Of a stretch of DNA of 38,908 nt, positions 35,555 through 38,908 are shown piece after piece. The notes beneath the pieces are model-generated. The model worked only from the letters and a program-made list of their open reading frames with translations, was not told where the DNA came from and made no database searches. This DNA is from an uncultured Blautia sp. (GTDB lineage Bacteria; Bacillota; Clostridia; Lachnospirales; Lachnospiraceae), in NCBI GenBank assembly GCA_946622645.1, contig CAMOQF010000008.1:1-38908 (forward strand), in the 5' to 3' direction. A program made the translations under genes and the position numbers. The stretch's first letter is position 1; each line of letters opens with the position of its first letter.

Positions 35555-36820
35555 TCAGGAGAACGCTTTCTTTTCATGCGCCTGCTCACTGTATCTGGCT
35601 TCTTCGTAAGTTCTGTGCAGTTCTTCTGTATCCAGGCTCTCCGGGAACAGCGCCTTCCTTTCGATCTCGGACGGCGTCTCCGGATCCAGCACGCGCTCCT
35701 TCCGGTACCTGCGGATGGTCCGGATATACTGTCTCCGGATCCTGTCGCGCTCTGTACCGCCGACGAACGGAAGCTTCTTTTCTTTCTCCAGGCGGTAGAC
35801 TTCGTCCGGCTCATCCAGCGGATCGGCGACATCGCCGTTTTCCTCAAAGCCCTCCCGGAAGGCCAGAAAATGTTCGTAGATCGTCCGCATGATCATGGTG
35901 AAGAAGAGAAGGCCGCAGAGAGCTCCGACGATCTCCCCAAGCGTATTGACCCAGGGAGGGACCTCTCTCGGTTCGTGGGGCCCGAATTCCTCCCAGACAT
36001 CGTTTTCCATAAATTCAAATTCACCCATATCCGGCATCTCTTCCCACTCCCGCTCCGTACGGAGAGAACGCATGCTGTACCATCCCCTGGCGTCGTGGTA
36101 TATCCGTTCCCGGCCAAGAAAGATCGACAAAAGCGAGACCGCCGTAAGAGCGATGACCACCAGAAGCAGCATCCCCCGCCGCATGGAGCGGATCTTCCCG
36201 ACGGGAACATTTTTGACATCGCGCGTTCCGTCCAGGTACCGGTCGGTCTCATGAAGATCGTCGAACGCCACGGCCAGCAGAAGATACAAGGCTGCGCTGA
36301 TCATGGCCAGATCGCAGGCCGCAGGACAGCCTGCGTAGAACGCGCCTGCCAGATAGATGATCACAAAGAGCAGCACAAAAACGGGTCTTGGCTTTTCAAG
36401 CATGTGCTCCTGCTCCGACCAGGTGACGTCGTTTTCCTCGATGGCCTTTTTTCGGCCTGCCTCCCGCAGGCGGATCGCCGCACACTCAAAGGAGATCAGA
36501 AAACAGGCTGTTCCCATCACGATCATGTAGGCAATGCCTAAGAGATCAGGCAGAAAATGGTCACGATAAACGTCTGCAAGCATCATTGTGCAGGCAAACG
36601 AGAGCCCCGTCACCAATAGATAAGTACCCAGATACCGGCAGGAACGGACCGCAATACGGCAGGTAAAGGAGACCAGCAGCAAAACGGCCCCGCCCAGCCA
36701 GAGCGGAACGACATACCGGTCCTCTCTGTCCTGCAGAAACATATAGCCTGCCGGACACAGGCTTGCGTAAAGCAGCACGGGATGTACACACAGAAGGATG
36801 GTTTTGACCTTTTCTTTCAT
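35555..36820 (-). CDS. membrane protein with C-terminal DUF4129-like tail
   Basis: Several TM helices. The C-terminus IRRQYIRTIRRYRKERVLDPETPSEIERKALFPESLDTEELHRTYEEARYSEQ resembles the DUF4129 tail of transglutaminase-like operon proteins. RBS GGAGGTGA precedes the ATG at 36820. Confidence 0.68.
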   Translation of the reverse strand: MKEKVKTILLCVHPVLLYASLCPAGYMFLQDREDRYVVPLWLGGAVLLLVSFTCRIAVRSCRYLGTYLLVTGLSFACTMMLADVYRDHFLPDLLGIAYMIVMGTACFLISFECAAIRLREAGRKKAIEENDVTWSEQEHMLEKPRPVFVLLFVIIYLAGAFYAGCPAACDLAMISAALYLLLAVAFDDLHETDRYLDGTRDVKNVPVGKIRSMRRGMLLLVVIALTAVSLLSIFLGRERIYHDARGWYSMRSLRTEREWEEMPDMGEFEFMENDVWEEFGPHEPREVPPWVNTLGEIVGALCGLLFFTMIMRTIYEHFLAFREGFEENGDVADPLDEPDEVYRLEKEKKLPFVGGTERDRIRRQYIRTIRRYRKERVLDPETPSEIERKALFPESLDTEELHRTYEEARYSEQAHEKKAFS

Positions 36821-36825
36821 GCGCG

Positions 36826-37902
36826 TCACCTCCCCAAAAGCGGCCACAGATCATAGTCTGTTCCAAGAGCGGGATCCATGGGACAGATACAAAGGACCTT
36901 TTCTCCCTGTGTGAAACAGTTCTGCAGAGCAGATGCGTTCTCACGTGTAAGCTCCTTTGAGATCAGCAGACAGATCCGCCCGCTGTCCTGTTCTGCCGTC
37001 CGGACCATCTCTTCAAAAGCGGTCGTATCGGTCTTTTCAAAGTCAGTGGTCAGAAAACGTTCCAGCATGGAAAGAGCGCCGGCCTTCCCGCCGGTCGTGA
37101 ACTTCGCCGGCGGATCGGTATTGATATAAATATCCGTCTCCTGTGCCCGGGCATGCAGTAAAGCCGCAAGGCTTGCCGCGATGGAGACCGCCTGTTCCAG
37201 CAGGACCTCCTGACGGACGATCCTCTCCTCCCGGACGTCCAGAAAGATGCAGAACCGTTCCGCGCGGACGGAGGTGTAAGTGTTGACCATCAGGCTTCCC
37301 ATCCGGGCGGAAGCTTTCCAGTTGATCGTCTTCATCGGATCCCGGATGGTGTAGTCCCGGATGGAAGCAAACGAGAAAGGATCCTCGATGTTCTTTCTGC
37401 GGCTCTCGATCTCCCCCAGGATGGTGTCGCACTGCTGCAGGATCTTCTGCACATTGACGCGCGCCGCATAGACGTAGAATTCCTCCGTCTGCGGATAATC
37501 CTCCCGGAACTGCTCCCGGTGCAGAAGCGAATAGCTTGTCAGAGACGACTGGCTGATGGTGTAGCGTCCTCTCTTCCGGCAGTCGATATGATAGGTGCGC
37601 CTGACCGCTTCCATGCCCCGAAGGGCAAAGACGTCCCTTTTATAATTGTAATCACTGATGATGATATTTTCGGTATTTTGAAAAAAGATGCCCTTCTCGA
37701 TGCGGAAGGCAGCTTCCACCACCGGGAGGGGCAGTTTTTTCCGGTTTTCCACCACTTCGGTGAGGACGGACGTATCGCCGCGGTATACGGCGTCCTTCGA
37801 AAAACGGACCGTGAAGGAAAGATCTTTGTTCCATCGGTCCAGGACCAGCTTCTGCCAGGCCAGGAGAGCCGCCACCACCAGAAGTATCCATACAATGATC
37901 AT
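36826..37902 (-). CDS. DUF58 domain-containing protein
   Basis: 358 aa. N-terminal TM, then IRDYTIRDPMKTINWKASARMGSLMVNTYTSVRAERFCIFLDVREER (DUF58 hallmark). Confidence 0.9.
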   Translation of the reverse strand: MIIVWILLVVAALLAWQKLVLDRWNKDLSFTVRFSKDAVYRGDTSVLTEVVENRKKLPLPVVEAAFRIEKGIFFQNTENIIISDYNYKRDVFALRGMEAVRRTYHIDCRKRGRYTISQSSLTSYSLLHREQFREDYPQTEEFYVYAARVNVQKILQQCDTILGEIESRRKNIEDPFSFASIRDYTIRDPMKTINWKASARMGSLMVNTYTSVRAERFCIFLDVREERIVRQEVLLEQAVSIAASLAALLHARAQETDIYINTDPPAKFTTGGKAGALSMLERFLTTDFEKTDTTAFEEMVRTAEQDSGRICLLISKELTRENASALQNCFTQGEKVLCICPMDPALGTDYDLWPLLGR

Positions 37903-38834
37903 GCTTTCCCCCAGTTTTCGGTGGGCACTCTGACACTGTCCAGCAGAGCGCGGATCTTACGTTTCCGGCCGGCGTCGTCCGTCTCGGCCGAGATCAGCCT
38001 GTGCGAAAGGACCGGGACGGCCACTTCTTTAATGTCCTCGGGAACCACGTATTCTCTTCCCCGGACCATGGCAAAGCCCTGGGACGCTCTTACGAGAGAC
38101 AGGGTGCCTCTGGGGCTGATCCCGCCCAGGTTGTCGTTCCCCTCACGGCTTTTCCGGGACAGGGAGACGATGTAATCCCGCAGGTCCTCATGGACGAAGA
38201 TCTTCCGGCATTCGGTCTGCAGCATCTGTATCTCTTCCGCGGACGCCACGGAAGAAAGAGTCGTCAGAGGATCGTCCGTCATAAAGCGGTCGACCATCTT
38301 TCTCTCCTCCTCAGCAGAAAGATCTCCCATGGAAAGCTTCATCAGAAAACGGTCCAGCTGGGCTTCCGGAAGAGGAAAGCATCCATAAGTCTCCACCGGG
38401 TTCTGGGTGGCTATGACAAAGAACGGTTCCGCCATTCTGCGGGTCTCGCCGTCCACCGTCACCTGGTTCTCCGCCATGCATTCCAGCAATGCGGACTGAG
38501 TCCTGGGCGTTGCGCGGTTGATCTCATCCGCAAGCAGGATCTGTGTAAACACAGGCCCCTCCCGGAACACAAAATGTCCTTTTTCCTGGTCAAAATAGTT
38601 TAATCCGGTCACATCTCCCGGAAGAAGATCCGGGGTGAACTGGATACGGCCGAAGCCGCACGACAGCGAAGCGGCCAGAGTCCTGGCAAGCACCGTTTTG
38701 CCGGTCCCCGGCAGATCCTCCAGAAGCACATGGCCCCGGGCAAGCAGCGACGCGAGGACAAGATCCGTGACGCTTTCCTTCCCCACCAGGACCTGGCGGA
38801 TGTTCTCTTTTATCTTCTGTATCTGTTCCCACAT
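37899..38834 (-). CDS. MoxR family AAA+ ATPase
   Basis: MWEQIQKIKENIRQVLVGKESVTDLVLASLLARGHVLLEDLPGTGKTVLARTLA, RIQFTPDLLPGDVTGLNYF, QILLADEINRATPRTQSALLECMAENQVTVDG, FFVIATQNPVETYGCFPLPEAQLDRFLMKL. 38834 is the likely start; the track's 38906 start adds a non-MoxR-like extension. Confidence 0.95.
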   Translation of the reverse strand: MWEQIQKIKENIRQVLVGKESVTDLVLASLLARGHVLLEDLPGTGKTVLARTLAASLSCGFGRIQFTPDLLPGDVTGLNYFDQEKGHFVFREGPVFTQILLADEINRATPRTQSALLECMAENQVTVDGETRRMAEPFFVIATQNPVETYGCFPLPEAQLDRFLMKLSMGDLSAEEERKMVDRFMTDDPLTTLSSVASAEEIQMLQTECRKIFVHEDLRDYIVSLSRKSREGNDNLGGISPRGTLSLVRASQGFAMVRGREYVVPEDIKEVAVPVLSHRLISAETDDAGRKRKIRALLDSVRVPTENWGKA

Positions 38835-38908
38835 GATGAAAATCCTGTTATATATTTTTTCGACCGGCTCTATCGCAGTGTCATCTGCCTGCGGAGGCAG
38901 CGTCATCC

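Noticed and set aside
1-38908. CRISPR arrays, tRNA/rRNA genes, transposases, phage genes
   Set aside because: No regularly spaced repeats, tRNA-like cloverleaf, rRNA segments or mobile-element motifs were recognised on either strand.

Overview
This 38.9 kb window is chromosomal-looking DNA, probably from a Firmicute/Clostridia. That placement is an inference from the T-box leader, strong AGGAGG RBSs, YesMN-type regulation and gene content. From left to right it contains: a GH36 alpha-galactosidase cut by the left edge; an EAL-type c-di-GMP phosphodiesterase with a degenerate GGDEF; thrS behind a T-box leader; a divergent membrane HD-GYP protein; a YtfQRT/YjfF-like sugar ABC transporter with two substrate-binding proteins and a YesMN-type two-component system; a Udk-like kinase; a voltage-gated K+ channel-like protein with a TrkA-C-like tail, preceded by a small cationic protein; a tightly coupled six-gene surface-glycan-like operon (FAD oxidoreductase, GT2, NAD-dependent epimerase/reductase, 1215-aa polytopic protein, TIM-barrel sugar isomerase, GT2); an aldo/keto reductase with a ferredoxin tail; and a MATE transporter. 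At the right end is a compact minus-strand operon of MoxR AAA+ ATPase, DUF58 protein, DUF4129-like membrane protein and a 1587-aa DUF4062-STAND NTPase-beta-propeller-5TM protein. That last operon is the best candidate for an undescribed system: a membrane-anchored STAND sensor fused by operon organisation to a MoxR/DUF58 module, with possible conflict/defence or envelope-signalling function. I see no tRNA, rRNA, CRISPR array, transposase or phage genes. All calls come from reading motifs; no database search was run.
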